From a virus, in IMG/VR virus record IMGVR_UViG_3300025141_000553, positions 1 through 28,617 of that record: DNA of 28,617 bases, one strand, 5' to 3'. The notes beneath the pieces were generated by a model that did not search any database, was not told where the DNA came from, and saw only the letters and a program-made list of their open reading frames with translations. The position numbers and the translations under genes were made by a program. Shown piece by piece: positions 16,099-24,093 of this stretch (its first letter is position 1; every line of letters starts with the position of its first letter).

Positions 16099-16698
16099 CT
16101 ATTGACCTAAAGGTACTCCACCTTCTACAGATGTATACGTAGCATAATCATAAGTGATATCGACAGAAATGTTAACAATTTCTTCACTACCATAATCCAG
16201 GGAGTCACCAAACTTGACACTCTTCAAGAACGCGTTCTTCAGCGTCCACTCTTCGACAACGTTTGTTGCGTCGACTGGGCCGGCGAAATCGCCGGGGTCA
16301 GCGCCGGCGGGAAGAATTATTCCGCCGCCGTCCAACTGTTTAATTGTTACCTCGCCAATAGTGGCGTGTGTACCGACCTTCGTGACACCAGTCATTAAGT
16401 TGGCCTCAGAAATCGGAGCAACATAACCGGAGTTGCGAAGTGCGTTATAAAACTTTGAACCGATATTTGGCTCAACCGCGTCAATAAAGGTAACTGAAAC
16501 ATCTGACCACTTTACAACACCAGGAAACTTAAAAACATGATTTAAAACATTGTGCTCTTTAATAGCCATATCGTAAGACGGCTTTGCGGCGGTCTTCGCC
16601 ATGAAAGTTAAATTTGATAATTCCGAAAAGGTAACCAAAAAGCGGAAAGCCCTTTTTGGTTGAAATCCTCCCACGTTTGTATCTGAAAAGAATGCCAT
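16099..16698 (-). CDS. 19: Tail tube protein, gp19 type
   Basis: A 199-residue protein (T4 gp19 is 163) that stacks into the inner tail tube. It begins with the family-like MAFFSDTNVGGFQPKRAFRFLVTFSEL, then VFKFPGVVKWSDVSVTFIDAVEPN with the tube beta-sandwich pattern. It ends LKNAFLKSVKFGDSLDYGSEEIVNISVDITYDYATY, the strand pair typical of tube proteins. It sits directly downstream of the sheath gene, as in T4. Residues about 120-145 (DGGGIILPAGADPGDFAG) are a Gly/Pro loop that makes it longer than T4 gp19. Start ATG has CAGGAGACT at normal spacing and a candidate promoter element 23 bases upstream. Confidence 0.9.
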   Translation of the reverse strand: MAFFSDTNVGGFQPKRAFRFLVTFSELSNLTFMAKTAAKPSYDMAIKEHNVLNHVFKFPGVVKWSDVSVTFIDAVEPNIGSKFYNALRNSGYVAPISEANLMTGVTKVGTHATIGEVTIKQLDGGGIILPAGADPGDFAGPVDATNVVEEWTLKNAFLKSVKFGDSLDYGSEEIVNISVDITYDYATYTSVEGGVPLGQ

Positions 16699-16721
16699 GT
16701 ATTTAGTCTCCTGTTACTATT

Positions 16722-16730
16722 ATAATTAGT
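16722..16730 (-). promoter_or_regulatory. ACTANTTAT candidate late promoter (site 6), tail tube
   Basis: The minus strand reads AACACTAATTATAATAG, 23 bases before the tube ATG. It would allow extra tube transcripts independent of the sheath gene, which fits the high copy number of tube subunits. Confidence 0.4.
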
Positions 16731-16741
16731 GTTTTAAAAAA

Positions 16742-19700
16742 TTAATCGTCAAAAGAAGCCCCGCTCCTCGTGATAATAAAGTCAAGTGCGATAAACTCGA
16801 TGGCCCGGGCAGGCTTCAAGAAAATCTTTGCATACATGATGTTTCTGTCAACCAAATCAGGCGTCGTAGTAGAATCATCAAGCATGACCTTGAAATCAGT
16901 CAGGCCGTGGCCGGCTTTTATGCCCTCAAGGAAGGGAATTACACGGCCCTTGAAGCGGTCCCAGGTAGCCTGGATGTTCTGGTCAAAGAGAACTTTAGAA
17001 GCGATTCTAGAAATCTCTTTCTTTGTATGAATAAGAAGTCTTCTCACATTAATCCTGTCCAGAGCAGAAGGAGTAACCTGCAAGGTCTTCTGACCAAAGA
17101 TTACAATGCCCTCAGCCGGGAACGTAGCAATCGGATTGATATTTGCGTCATACAGCTTATCTCTGTTATCAGAAGTCAAGCGTTGTCTAACGCCAACCAC
17201 TGGAAGTCCTGCAGAGCCTTCGCTTAAGCCGCCTCTAGTAAATCCAGCAGGAGCGAACCACACCGCAGATTTGCGCTGCGCACTTGAGAAGGTACCCAGT
17301 GCAACCACTGAAGGTGGCACATAAAGCATGCTGTCAGAGAAGATATCGCGAATCTTCACAAACGGATAGAAGGTGCAGCCATAACTAGAGTTGATGGCCA
17401 TGTCCTTAAATTCGTTTGTCACCGCAGTCACAGACCCCAGGTTGCCGCTATCCGTATCCCCGTCGGCGCGCTCGTGTGGCGGCTTATAGTTGCCTGCAAG
17501 GTCAATAACCGCTAAAGCATCTCCTCGCTCTTCCGCGGCGTTGACTAATTGAGTATTGAGGCTCGTGTTGGTGATACCAGGCATTGCAACCAAATCATAC
17601 TCCAAAAAGTCTTTATCGGCAGCCATATCTACGGCCTTCTTGAGGCTGTAATATGTGCTGTTGGCAGCAATTGTCGAAGTATCCATATAGCTATTTCGAA
17701 GCGGATCAGGCTCGGTTACATCAAACCCATCAAAACCACCGAAGACCGGGGAAGTAAATCTATCAAACCCAGTATCTGAACCGGTTAAGACATAGAATGA
17801 GCCAGATTTAGCAGACCAGGACGTTCCGTCGGCGCGGGAGCCAGAAGCATGAAACCCGTGATCTGTCGCACTTCCGGCGCACTGCTTAACATCTTCCAGG
17901 GTGAATGCCCAAGAATACTGCGTGTTACCAGAAGAAGGATTTCCTAACGGGTCCAATGCTGCCGGCATGCCTCGGAACAGATCTAAATTGGTTTTATCAA
18001 ATCTCTTTGTTCCCTTAACGGAAGAGTTATAACCGAAGTAAGCTTTATTAGCAGTTACCATATTACCTTCTGAAGAAGAGACTCTTAATCTCGCAGTCGG
18101 GAATTTTATAGAGGCTGTAAAAGCGTTGGTCGTGTATACCAAATGGTCTGACCCTATTCCAGTGACAGTATACTGGCCAGGAAATGAGCCACTGCCATCA
18201 GCGAGGAGCGACTGGGTTGAGCCAGAAATAATTTCATGAGTTGCCGGAACCAAAGGACCATACACACCCATTGGCAAAAGGCCTTCGCCCTCAGCATTGG
18301 CAATCGCGTCCGAGACCTTAACACGAATATATTGTGAGCGGTTGTCGTTATCACCAAATTCACGAACAACGTTGTTCGTACTATCGAAATCGTAGTGTTT
18401 ATCTCCAATCACTCTCCCAATATATTTAGGCGATGTGGGCCTTAAGTCGACGCCAGAGAAGCGCTCCAGCACGGTGGGGTTATTGTCACTATCGGCGGAG
18501 GCGCGGACGACAACAGAAAAGGTGCCGTATTGATTGTACTTATCCGTGGGTGGCTTGATGTCTTGAATAGAAATCTTGATGTCGCGGTTTGCAACCTCAC
18601 CGTTGCCCGGGTCCTGGGTGCGTCCAGCGCCACCGAGAGCGTAAAAACGGAATAACTTTTCTACATGTGAAGTAGGGTCAAAGTTCGCAGTCGTCCCGCC
18701 TCGGGTGTCTTGCGAGAAGAACCACTGCGTGCCGGCAGCTTTTGCCGCCTGTTTATGATTGGCCCATTTGTCAACTGCAGTGCTCGATCCCTCAAGAGCC
18801 AAAATCGTTCCTAGGAAGTTCGAGCTATCCGTAGCCAAAGTACCGGTGATAGCAAGCTTGCTATTTTCACCGTTTCTTAGGTTGGACTCAAAAGTTTCTC
18901 CAAGCCAGTAACCGACAGTCGAGCCGGCGGGGGTTACATCTGCGTTTGTCAAAGTGGGATTAGTGTTAAAGACTTTACGAATAAAGTTGCTTGAATCGCG
19001 GTCGAAGCTAAACTTAGCAGTCTTCTCAACGTCCGCGGCGCTATCTAAAACCTTGGCGGTGAAGCTTAAACCACTATCACTTTTAATCCAGGTTGCAGCA
19101 GAGCCCGCGATTGTGGTTGCCTCTCTGGACGTTCCGTCAAGAACGACAGCGCCGTTGTTAACATACCAGACAGCAGCAAGGGTACCCGTAACAGCAGGGC
19201 CGGATCCGCCGGAGAAGGCGCCGTCGGCGCCGGATGCGCCGTAGGCCACGGTGACGCCTGCAGGAGCCGTGACATCTGTGTTACCACCAACCCCTGAAGT
19301 GTCCTGAGTCAACGTAAAGGATGTTTCGCTAGTGTACGACGCAGGAGTGAGTGTCATGTTCAGTGCGCCGTCGGCTCTGGCGGCCTCTAAAGCAATATGT
19401 AGAGCTTGAGTGGCCTTTGCCGCGGTGGTGGCTAGTGCAGTACCAAAAGTCCAAGCATTACCAGCCCCCGTGGGCGCTTGATTATAGTTCATACTATTGC
19501 TAGTAGTGAATGTTAATGTGTCTCCATCAGCATTTATCAAGGTTAATATTGTGCTGTCCTCGTCCTCAAGCGCGTCGGTGCCACCGATTACAACAGTCGC
19601 TGCAGCGGTACCAGGGTATCCATCCGGATTTGGAATAACAAACAAACCATAAGCACCACCAGTCGAAGAAGCATCCGTACCGTGAGAAGTTTCAGTTCCA

Positions 19701-20077
19701 CTAGAGTTTTTAGTACTCCAGCCGGCCTTACCTTTAAGGGTATCGGCGGCAGTCGATGCATCGTCGCCCAAAACACGGAAAACAGTGCAAGGTGAGTTAT
19801 TTCTTAACCAAGCCTGCGCTGCATAAGCAGCATATGTAGGAGCGGTCGCGGCGCCGGTTCGCCAAATATCGCCGGCCGCATTGCCGGCTGAAGGGTACCC
19901 GAAGAGAGAGACAAATTCTTTAAACGAATTAACCTTTACAGGTCTGTTGGCTGGTCCTTTCGTAAAACGACCAATGATCATCGGGCCCATACGCTCTGGT
20001 AGGGCTGGTATGCCTGATTCATCAATCTCGTTCAGAAAGACCCCAGGTGAAATAAATTTAAACTTGTCAACTCCCAT
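16742..20077 (-). CDS. 18: Tail sheath protein, gp18 type, unusually large
   Basis: A 1111-residue contractile sheath subunit; T4 gp18 is 659. The start MGVDKFKFISPGVFLNEID with FTKGPANRPVKVNSFKEFVSLFGYPS matches sheath N-termini. The end is the conserved core: FPAEGIVIFGQKTLQ, then ALDRINVRRLLIHTKKEIS, then DLVDRNIMYAKIFLKPARAIEFIALDFIITRSG. The extra length lies in the middle. Residues about 161-293 form a Thr/Ala/Gly/Asp-rich block (LINADGDTLTF, then FTLTQDTSGVGGNTDV, then GAFSGG) that looks like a surface domain. The ATG at 20077 is preferred over one at 20092 because GAGGAG lies at ideal distance and GVDKF follows. A leader hairpin and promoter candidate lie upstream. Confidence 0.92.
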   Translation of the reverse strand: MGVDKFKFISPGVFLNEIDESGIPALPERMGPMIIGRFTKGPANRPVKVNSFKEFVSLFGYPSAGNAAGDIWRTGAATAPTYAAYAAQAWLRNNSPCTVFRVLGDDASTAADTLKGKAGWSTKNSSGTETSHGTDASSTGGAYGLFVIPNPDGYPGTAAATVVIGGTDALEDEDSTILTLINADGDTLTFTTSNSMNYNQAPTGAGNAWTFGTALATTAAKATQALHIALEAARADGALNMTLTPASYTSETSFTLTQDTSGVGGNTDVTAPAGVTVAYGASGADGAFSGGSGPAVTGTLAAVWYVNNGAVVLDGTSREATTIAGSAATWIKSDSGLSFTAKVLDSAADVEKTAKFSFDRDSSNFIRKVFNTNPTLTNADVTPAGSTVGYWLGETFESNLRNGENSKLAITGTLATDSSNFLGTILALEGSSTAVDKWANHKQAAKAAGTQWFFSQDTRGGTTANFDPTSHVEKLFRFYALGGAGRTQDPGNGEVANRDIKISIQDIKPPTDKYNQYGTFSVVVRASADSDNNPTVLERFSGVDLRPTSPKYIGRVIGDKHYDFDSTNNVVREFGDNDNRSQYIRVKVSDAIANAEGEGLLPMGVYGPLVPATHEIISGSTQSLLADGSGSFPGQYTVTGIGSDHLVYTTNAFTASIKFPTARLRVSSSEGNMVTANKAYFGYNSSVKGTKRFDKTNLDLFRGMPAALDPLGNPSSGNTQYSWAFTLEDVKQCAGSATDHGFHASGSRADGTSWSAKSGSFYVLTGSDTGFDRFTSPVFGGFDGFDVTEPDPLRNSYMDTSTIAANSTYYSLKKAVDMAADKDFLEYDLVAMPGITNTSLNTQLVNAAEERGDALAVIDLAGNYKPPHERADGDTDSGNLGSVTAVTNEFKDMAINSSYGCTFYPFVKIRDIFSDSMLYVPPSVVALGTFSSAQRKSAVWFAPAGFTRGGLSEGSAGLPVVGVRQRLTSDNRDKLYDANINPIATFPAEGIVIFGQKTLQVTPSALDRINVRRLLIHTKKEISRIASKVLFDQNIQATWDRFKGRVIPFLEGIKAGHGLTDFKVMLDDSTTTPDLVDRNIMYAKIFLKPARAIEFIALDFIITRSGASFDD

Positions 20078-20101
20078 GTTTTTGCTCCTCAATGTTAAGC
20101 G

Positions 20102-20120
20102 AGTTCATTTTTGATGAACT
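20102..20120 (-). promoter_or_regulatory. Leader hairpin upstream of tail sheath
   Basis: On the minus strand AGTTCAT-CAAAA-ATGAACT forms a 7-bp stem between the candidate promoter at 20130-20138 and the GAGGAG ribosome binding site. It would be at or near the 5' end of the sheath mRNA and could protect it from 5' decay. Confidence 0.45.
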
Positions 20121-20129
20121 TTTTCTTTA

Positions 20130-20138
20130 ATAAATAGT
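20130..20138 (-). promoter_or_regulatory. ACTANTTAT candidate late promoter (site 5), sheath
   Basis: The minus strand reads AAGACTATTTATTAAAG, 52 bases upstream of the sheath ATG in a short non-coding stretch behind the gp15-like gene. Confidence 0.5.
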
Positions 20139-20159
20139 CTTGCTTATTCACAAAATCCT

Positions 20160-20999
20160 TTAAAATCTAAATTGGCCGTCTTCATCCTGAACAACGATTC
20201 TTTCTCTGGCAAACCTTATTTGCACAGCATTTTCTCTTCGGACGACGCGTGGTTGTTTTTGATTCTTGTCGTCGCCAATAAGATAACCAAATACATTCAT
20301 ATTAATTGTTGTTTCATATTTCCTTTCTTCTGCCTGATAATTAGATATATTATTGTCTATTGTATAGTCTTCTTGAATGAAGGCCTCATATCTATTTGAG
20401 TTATACTCAACTATAACCATCTTATGTGCATTGGAGGCTCTTATAAAAGGAGCAAGCAGCTCATTCATTTGCTGCTGATATTCAGTCCTCAAAACAATTT
20501 TATATCCAACATCAACGTAAATCGGTATTGGGATTGTTAAAGTATCATAAACAATTTTTTTGTTTTTCTTGTTGCGATATATTGGATAATTCTTTTGGCC
20601 CCTTCGACGATGAGAGTCAGCATTAGCAAAGTTTCTAGTTTTGTCTTGATTGATGACCTTATTTATAGTTAAATAACCGCCCTTAAGGTCACCAACAGGG
20701 TCGACCTTCGCATATGGAATTACCCTGCTCTTTTCATCTTTTTTAACCGAGTCGCGTTCAATAGAAATAACCGGAAGGATAATCATTCCGGCCTTATCTC
20801 TGCGAATATCATCATCTTTAATGTTGTGTGCTCGCTCAGAGCCAGACCAAATAACTGGAGTTTTTCGGAAGCCCTTGTTTGAGCTTGTTTTTAAGTCCAT
20901 TGTCTCATCGACAAATTTATACACCGCAAAATCAATATCTTCTAAATTAGATTTAAACCTCGGGACATCGCGAGAGGTCTTTTCTTCGTTAAGAGCCAT
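20160..20999 (-). CDS. 15: Tail sheath stabiliser / tail completion protein, gp15-like
   Basis: A 279-residue protein, very close in length to T4 gp15 (272), which caps the tail before head joining. The C-terminal part is the best match: VEYNSNRYEAFIQEDYTIDNN, then RKYETTINMNVFGYLIGDDKNQ, then ENAVQIRFARERIVV, a pattern I associate with gp15-like proteins. The middle has LTIPIPIYVDVGYKIVLRTEYQQQMNELLAPF. Order agrees: neck-like genes before, sheath after, as in T4 13-14-15-18. The ATG at 20999 overlaps the gp14-like gene by 11 bases and has GGGAGGG upstream. Residues 115-150 are strongly basic. Confidence 0.78.
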   Translation of the reverse strand: MALNEEKTSRDVPRFKSNLEDIDFAVYKFVDETMDLKTSSNKGFRKTPVIWSGSERAHNIKDDDIRRDKAGMIILPVISIERDSVKKDEKSRVIPYAKVDPVGDLKGGYLTINKVINQDKTRNFANADSHRRRGQKNYPIYRNKKNKKIVYDTLTIPIPIYVDVGYKIVLRTEYQQQMNELLAPFIRASNAHKMVIVEYNSNRYEAFIQEDYTIDNNISNYQAEERKYETTINMNVFGYLIGDDKNQKQPRVVRRENAVQIRFARERIVVQDEDGQFRF

Positions 21000-21483
21000 C
21001 GAATAAACCCTCCCGTGACTTTATGCACTCTGCTGATATTTCTATTCTACGATCCGCCTGGCCGAAAAGTTCTTTTGGTTGTTTTAAAGTCGTTATTTCA
21101 TAGTATCCGCTTCCATAAGCAATAAAATCTCCCTCGCGAACAAATAAGTTTTGATCCTCTGTTAATCTTCTCTTGTGAAAATGGGCTATCAACTTTGTTA
21201 CCTTGTCAATACCGTATTTATCCGTTCTAGTTTCTTCACCTTGAAACTCAATTAAGGCGTGGACTCTTATCGGGGGCAAAAATGTTTTCACTATCGCCTC
21301 ATTATATAAAGGATGGAAACTGGTGTGCTCCAAATCAATAGGATAGTATGCAACAACCTGGCCAATTACTCTTTCGATTAATTCATCATTGACTTGTTTA
21401 ACCAAGTCTCGTTCTTTTTCACCAAGAAAAAGAGGTGGAGGCGGACTCGTTGGCTGGGACCATTTATTTTTTTCACTCGCCAT
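20989..21483 (-). CDS. 14: Neck protein, gp14-like
   Basis: A 164-residue protein expected at the head-tail joint. The N-terminus is Pro-rich (QPTSPPPPLFLGEKERDLV). The core reads VNDELIERVIGQVVAYYPIDLE, then FHPLYNEAIVKTFLPPIRVHALIEFQG, then IAHFHKRRLTEDQNLFVREGDFIAYGSGYYEI. This domain is typical of the gene lying between gp13 and gp15 in distant T4 relatives, where it is named neck or head-completion protein. T4 gp14 itself is longer (256), so the family name is by position and resemblance. It overlaps the gp15-like gene and begins six bases after the gp13-like stop region, giving one compact operon. Confidence 0.65.
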   Translation of the reverse strand: MASEKNKWSQPTSPPPPLFLGEKERDLVKQVNDELIERVIGQVVAYYPIDLEHTSFHPLYNEAIVKTFLPPIRVHALIEFQGEETRTDKYGIDKVTKLIAHFHKRRLTEDQNLFVREGDFIAYGSGYYEITTLKQPKELFGQADRRIEISAECIKSREGLFDGS

Positions 21484-21489
21484 TTTAAG

Positions 21490-22779
21490 TTATCCTACGT
21501 ATACGAAGTAAGGGAAGGTTTTAGCCACCTCGTTGGTGTTGGTTGTAATGTTCTTTTGAATTTCTGTAATTTTCTCATACGTCAACTCGTCAAGAACCTT
21601 TTGTAGTTCCTCTCGAAGCAACTTTTGTTCTGCTTCGGCCGAGGTGATTAAGTCTTTGCCATTTAAAGTAACGCTGTCGCCAGGAATCGGAATTGCACCG
21701 AATTTAGATCTAATCTGACCAAGAGTCTCTTTTGAGAGAGCAAGAGCAAACCTGCGAATCCATTGTTTACCAACTGAGTTGATATTTTTAAACGGCAGGT
21801 TGGCCAATGGCAATGTACTCATATTATTAACACCCTCAACGCCACTTTCTCTATCACTTTGCTCTTCCCATGGGTCGTCGTCAACAGAGAATTCGAACCA
21901 TATTTTTTCTTGGCTCATGCTAGAGGGTATTGGGAAAATTTTTAAATTATTATTTTTTATCTCGTAAGAATAATGAGAATTTCTTGTGTAGATAGAGTCT
22001 TCGTAGGCCATTGCTTGCAGTTTATTATGCCAAGGGGGGATAACCTCCCAAGTTGAATCGTCCGCATACATACCATACGTCGACATATTGCCAACAGCGT
22101 TCATTCCTCCATAATAACCATAAAACCTCCACATTGCATGAGGAGTTCTATAATATACTCTGCGAATATTGACCCGGTTATTACCTACTTTGTTATAAAA
22201 TAAAGAATCGCTATCAGTTGCAGAGCTTGAAATAATAGATTGCAAATCGTAATCTTGCTGTGATCGTGTGGTGTTGAATGAAGCAGAATAAATTGGAATT
22301 GTGCCCCCTAAACCAACCTCAGTCGCCGCAAGGTCCATGGCCCTCTTGCTATATCCCAACTTAAATTTGGGAAACTTAGTCTCTACATTATCAGTCTTTG
22401 AGTCGTCTGTTCTTTGGCCGTCCGAGTCAAATGTGCCTGTTGTTGCGCCGAGGGAACTATGAAGTATATTCTTTGTCTGATGGACATTAACAATATAAGA
22501 ATACTCTAATACAGCCTCTTCGTAGGCAGCATAAATATTGCCAACTGTCAACTCAATATCTAATACATCGCCTCCAAGCTTCTTATACGTGTAAGTAACC
22601 TGGTCAGCTGCGCCAGTTATAAAGTTATTATCATATAGATCGGCGGTGGTGGTGACATATAACCCAAAAGGATAATGTGTAGTTGTGCCGGCACCATCAG
22701 TGCCCGTTCCGAGGGCTCCTGTCGCGGGCAGTCTGACTGCTGATGTCTGTGAGCTTGGTGTTAAAGTAGGAACTGCCAT
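21490..22779 (-). CDS. 13: Neck protein, gp13-like
   Basis: A 429-residue protein placed where T4 gp13 (309) would be, before the gp14- and gp15-like genes. After a Ser/Thr/Gly-rich start come GGDVLDIELTVGNIYAAYEEAVLEYSYIVNVHQTKN, then VRRVYYRTPHAMWRFYGYYGGM-like aromatic segments (in fact VNIRRVYYRTPHAMWRFYG), then NLKIFPIPSS and EKIWFEFSVDDDPWEEQS. The C-terminal helix ALSKETLGQIRSKFGAIPIPGDSVTLNG is followed by a helical tail with KLLREELQKVLDEL. The helix and the G-x-I-P-I-PG-x-x-V-x-L-N-G segment resemble connector proteins that bind the portal. Its ribosome binding site AAGGAG lies in a hairpin arm described separately. Confidence 0.65.
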   Translation of the reverse strand: MAVPTLTPSSQTSAVRLPATGALGTGTDGAGTTTHYPFGLYVTTTADLYDNNFITGAADQVTYTYKKLGGDVLDIELTVGNIYAAYEEAVLEYSYIVNVHQTKNILHSSLGATTGTFDSDGQRTDDSKTDNVETKFPKFKLGYSKRAMDLAATEVGLGGTIPIYSASFNTTRSQQDYDLQSIISSSATDSDSLFYNKVGNNRVNIRRVYYRTPHAMWRFYGYYGGMNAVGNMSTYGMYADDSTWEVIPPWHNKLQAMAYEDSIYTRNSHYSYEIKNNNLKIFPIPSSMSQEKIWFEFSVDDDPWEEQSDRESGVEGVNNMSTLPLANLPFKNINSVGKQWIRRFALALSKETLGQIRSKFGAIPIPGDSVTLNGKDLITSAEAEQKLLREELQKVLDELTYEKITEIQKNITTNTNEVAKTFPYFVYVG

Positions 22780-22785
22780 TCAATT

Positions 22786-22820
22786 AAGTCTCCTTATCAC
22801 TATAAATAGTTGGGAGACTT
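22786..22820 (-). promoter_or_regulatory. RBS-sequestering hairpin with embedded promoter element, gp13-like gene
   Basis: On the minus strand AAGTCTCC (22820-22813) and GGAGACTT (22793-22786) are perfect 8-bp complements around 19 bases. The right arm holds most of the Shine-Dalgarno AAGGAG, and the loop holds ACTATTTATAG. Read-through RNA would hide the ribosome binding site; RNA started from the loop would lack the left arm and be translatable. Confidence 0.6.
22802..22810 (-). promoter_or_regulatory. ACTANTTAT candidate late promoter (site 4), neck/tail operon
   Basis: The minus strand reads CAACTATTTATAGTGATAAGG, 22 bases before the gp13-like ATG and downstream of the terminator at 22855-22888. 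A start 6-8 bases after the motif would give a leader of about 15 bases containing AAGGAG. Confidence 0.55.
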
Positions 22821-22854
22821 TGTTTTATCCTTCGGAGCTTGACTTACATAAAAC

Positions 22855-22888
22855 AAAACCCCACATTGAAATTCCAAGGTGGGGTTTT
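22855..22888 (-). terminator. Intrinsic terminator after the lysine-rich gene
   Basis: On the minus strand AAAACCCCAC and GTGGGGTTTT form a perfect 10-bp stem around a 14-base loop, followed by GTTTTATG. It ends the head-gene transcript before the neck operon. Confidence 0.88.
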
Positions 22889-22907
22889 TCTCACTAACTT
22901 TGTTAGT

Positions 22908-23024
22908 TTACTTTTCTTTTTTCTTATAAATCTTGGGCTTGATAGAGGCCTTCTTCTTTGGTGCAGGTTTAGCTGCTTGCCTCGCGGCCTCTTTCTTTTT
23001 ACCATTTACAACCATTGCAGGCAT
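22908..23024 (-). CDS. 38-residue lysine-rich small protein
   Basis: A short gene encoding MPAMVVNGKKKEAARQAA, then a Lys/Pro/Ala tail ending KPKIYKKKEK. Thirteen of 38 residues are lysine, with no aromatic residue except one tyrosine. The ribosome binding site AAAGGAG lies at good distance before the ATG, and a strong terminator follows the stop closely, which supports real expression at the end of the head operon. The composition resembles histone tails and DNA-condensing or RNA-binding peptides. I do not recognise the family. A role with packaged DNA or the capsid interior is a guess from composition and position only. Confidence 0.7.
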   Translation of the reverse strand: MPAMVVNGKKKEAARQAAKPAPKKKASIKPKIYKKKEK

Positions 23025-23042
23025 AATATTAATCTCCTTTTA

Positions 23043-23570
23043 TTAACTTTCAACCACAGCGTCGGCGCCGGTGGTGACCTCAGTTATAATTTTGCTATCA
23101 ACAGTATACCAATGATCGCCATCGCTGACCAATTCAAGATAAGAGCCGGGGTGTATATCGGTGACTAACTGAATTTCGTCATGTGAACTACCATTCAACT
23201 GGTTAACCACCATGGCGTTGGATGCATCGTCATCACCATTATCGAATTGAATAACTGTTCCCTTAATAAGTTCACTAACTGAGGCTGTTTTAATTATACG
23301 GGATCCGAAAGTATCTTCAAGAGTCCAAACAAATTTGAAATACAACCCCTTTTTTGCAGTTGGCAGTGTACAAGTTTTATTTGAAGTAGCCATAACAACG
23401 TCAATTAAGACAACAGCGCCGCTGTCAGTCTCGACAAAAGGGTGTGTAGAAGAAGTCCATGATCTGGTAGCATTGGTACCATCAAGCGCGGTTGATGAAT
23501 CCAAATCTTGATTTCCCCAAGTCATATATCTTAGTTTATGTGGATCTAATGCTGGTCTTACTTTGCTCAT
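23043..23570 (-). CDS. Capsid-region beta-rich protein, paralog 3
   Basis: A 175-residue protein, third of three tandem paralogs behind the capsid gene. It keeps the shared landmarks in degraded form: KTCTLP (65-70, RTITLP in the others), KGLYFKFVW (73-81), SELIKGTVIQFD (99-110) and SDGDHWY (149-155). Predominantly beta strands with turns are expected; no signal peptide or membrane helix. It is the most diverged copy, with a longer N-terminus (MSKVRPALDPHKLRYMTWGNQDL) and a Cys inside the RTITLP equivalent. Start ATG has AAGGAG at usual distance. Head decoration, or a small virion fibre or knob protein, is the best guess by position next to the major capsid protein. Confidence 0.75.
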   Translation of the reverse strand: MSKVRPALDPHKLRYMTWGNQDLDSSTALDGTNATRSWTSSTHPFVETDSGAVVLIDVVMATSNKTCTLPTAKKGLYFKFVWTLEDTFGSRIIKTASVSELIKGTVIQFDNGDDDASNAMVVNQLNGSSHDEIQLVTDIHPGSYLELVSDGDHWYTVDSKIITEVTTGADAVVES

Positions 23571-23594
23571 TGTTTGTAAACTCCTTAATATTGT

Positions 23595-24074
23595 CTAGGA
23601 AAAGACATGTCTTAATGTTGCTATATGTTGACCGGTGATATACCAGTGCGATCCATCTGATGTGCAATCAATCATGGTACCAGGTTCAATGTTGGCTGCA
23701 AGGGTTAAGATGCGGTCACTGGAGAGGTCTGGGTACTGAGTGGAAGCGCCTGTTTGGACCATAGCCTTCGTTACGTCGGCGCTGTTGCTGTCATAAAAAA
23801 TAACACGACCTTTAAACAGCTCGGCGGCCGCGCTGGTTTGGATTACCGTGCTCGCAGCGTCCTCCGCCACACCAAATACAAATCGGAAATAGGCTCCTTT
23901 TGATCCCGGGACGCCGGCGACAGCTGGTAAAGTTATGGTACGAGTTGCAGACGCGGCTGCAGTGAAAATTACAGTTGCGCCGGACTCCGGTAGAGAAAAA
24001 GCCTTGCTGGTGTCACCATGAGTTATAACCTTTAATCTTGAACTTTGAGTATTTGCTTTTTGTGATCTTGCCAT
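23595..24074 (-). CDS. Capsid-region beta-rich protein, paralog 2
   Basis: A 159-residue middle copy of the tandem trio. Landmarks: ESGATVIFTAA (30-40), RTITLP (45-50), SKGAYFRFVFG (58-68), AELFKGRVIFYDSNSAD (84-100), EPGTMIDCTSDGSHWYITG (130-148). The SDGSHWY box and the strand pattern before it resemble endings seen in several phage surface proteins. The N-terminus is basic (MARSQKANTQSSRLKV). The gene starts behind a TTTAGGAG ribosome binding site, a few bases after paralog 1 ends, so all three are likely on one transcript from the candidate promoter at 24655-24663. Function is unproven; a capsid decoration role is inferred from position. Confidence 0.78.
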   Translation of the reverse strand: MARSQKANTQSSRLKVITHGDTSKAFSLPESGATVIFTAAASATRTITLPAVAGVPGSKGAYFRFVFGVAEDAASTVIQTSAAAELFKGRVIFYDSNSADVTKAMVQTGASTQYPDLSSDRILTLAANIEPGTMIDCTSDGSHWYITGQHIATLRHVFS

Positions 24075-24093
24075 TTCTAATTAACTCCTAAAA

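Noticed and set aside
20078-20092. Five-codon longer sheath start
   Set aside because: The GAGGAG site lies between the two ATGs at correct distance only for the downstream one.
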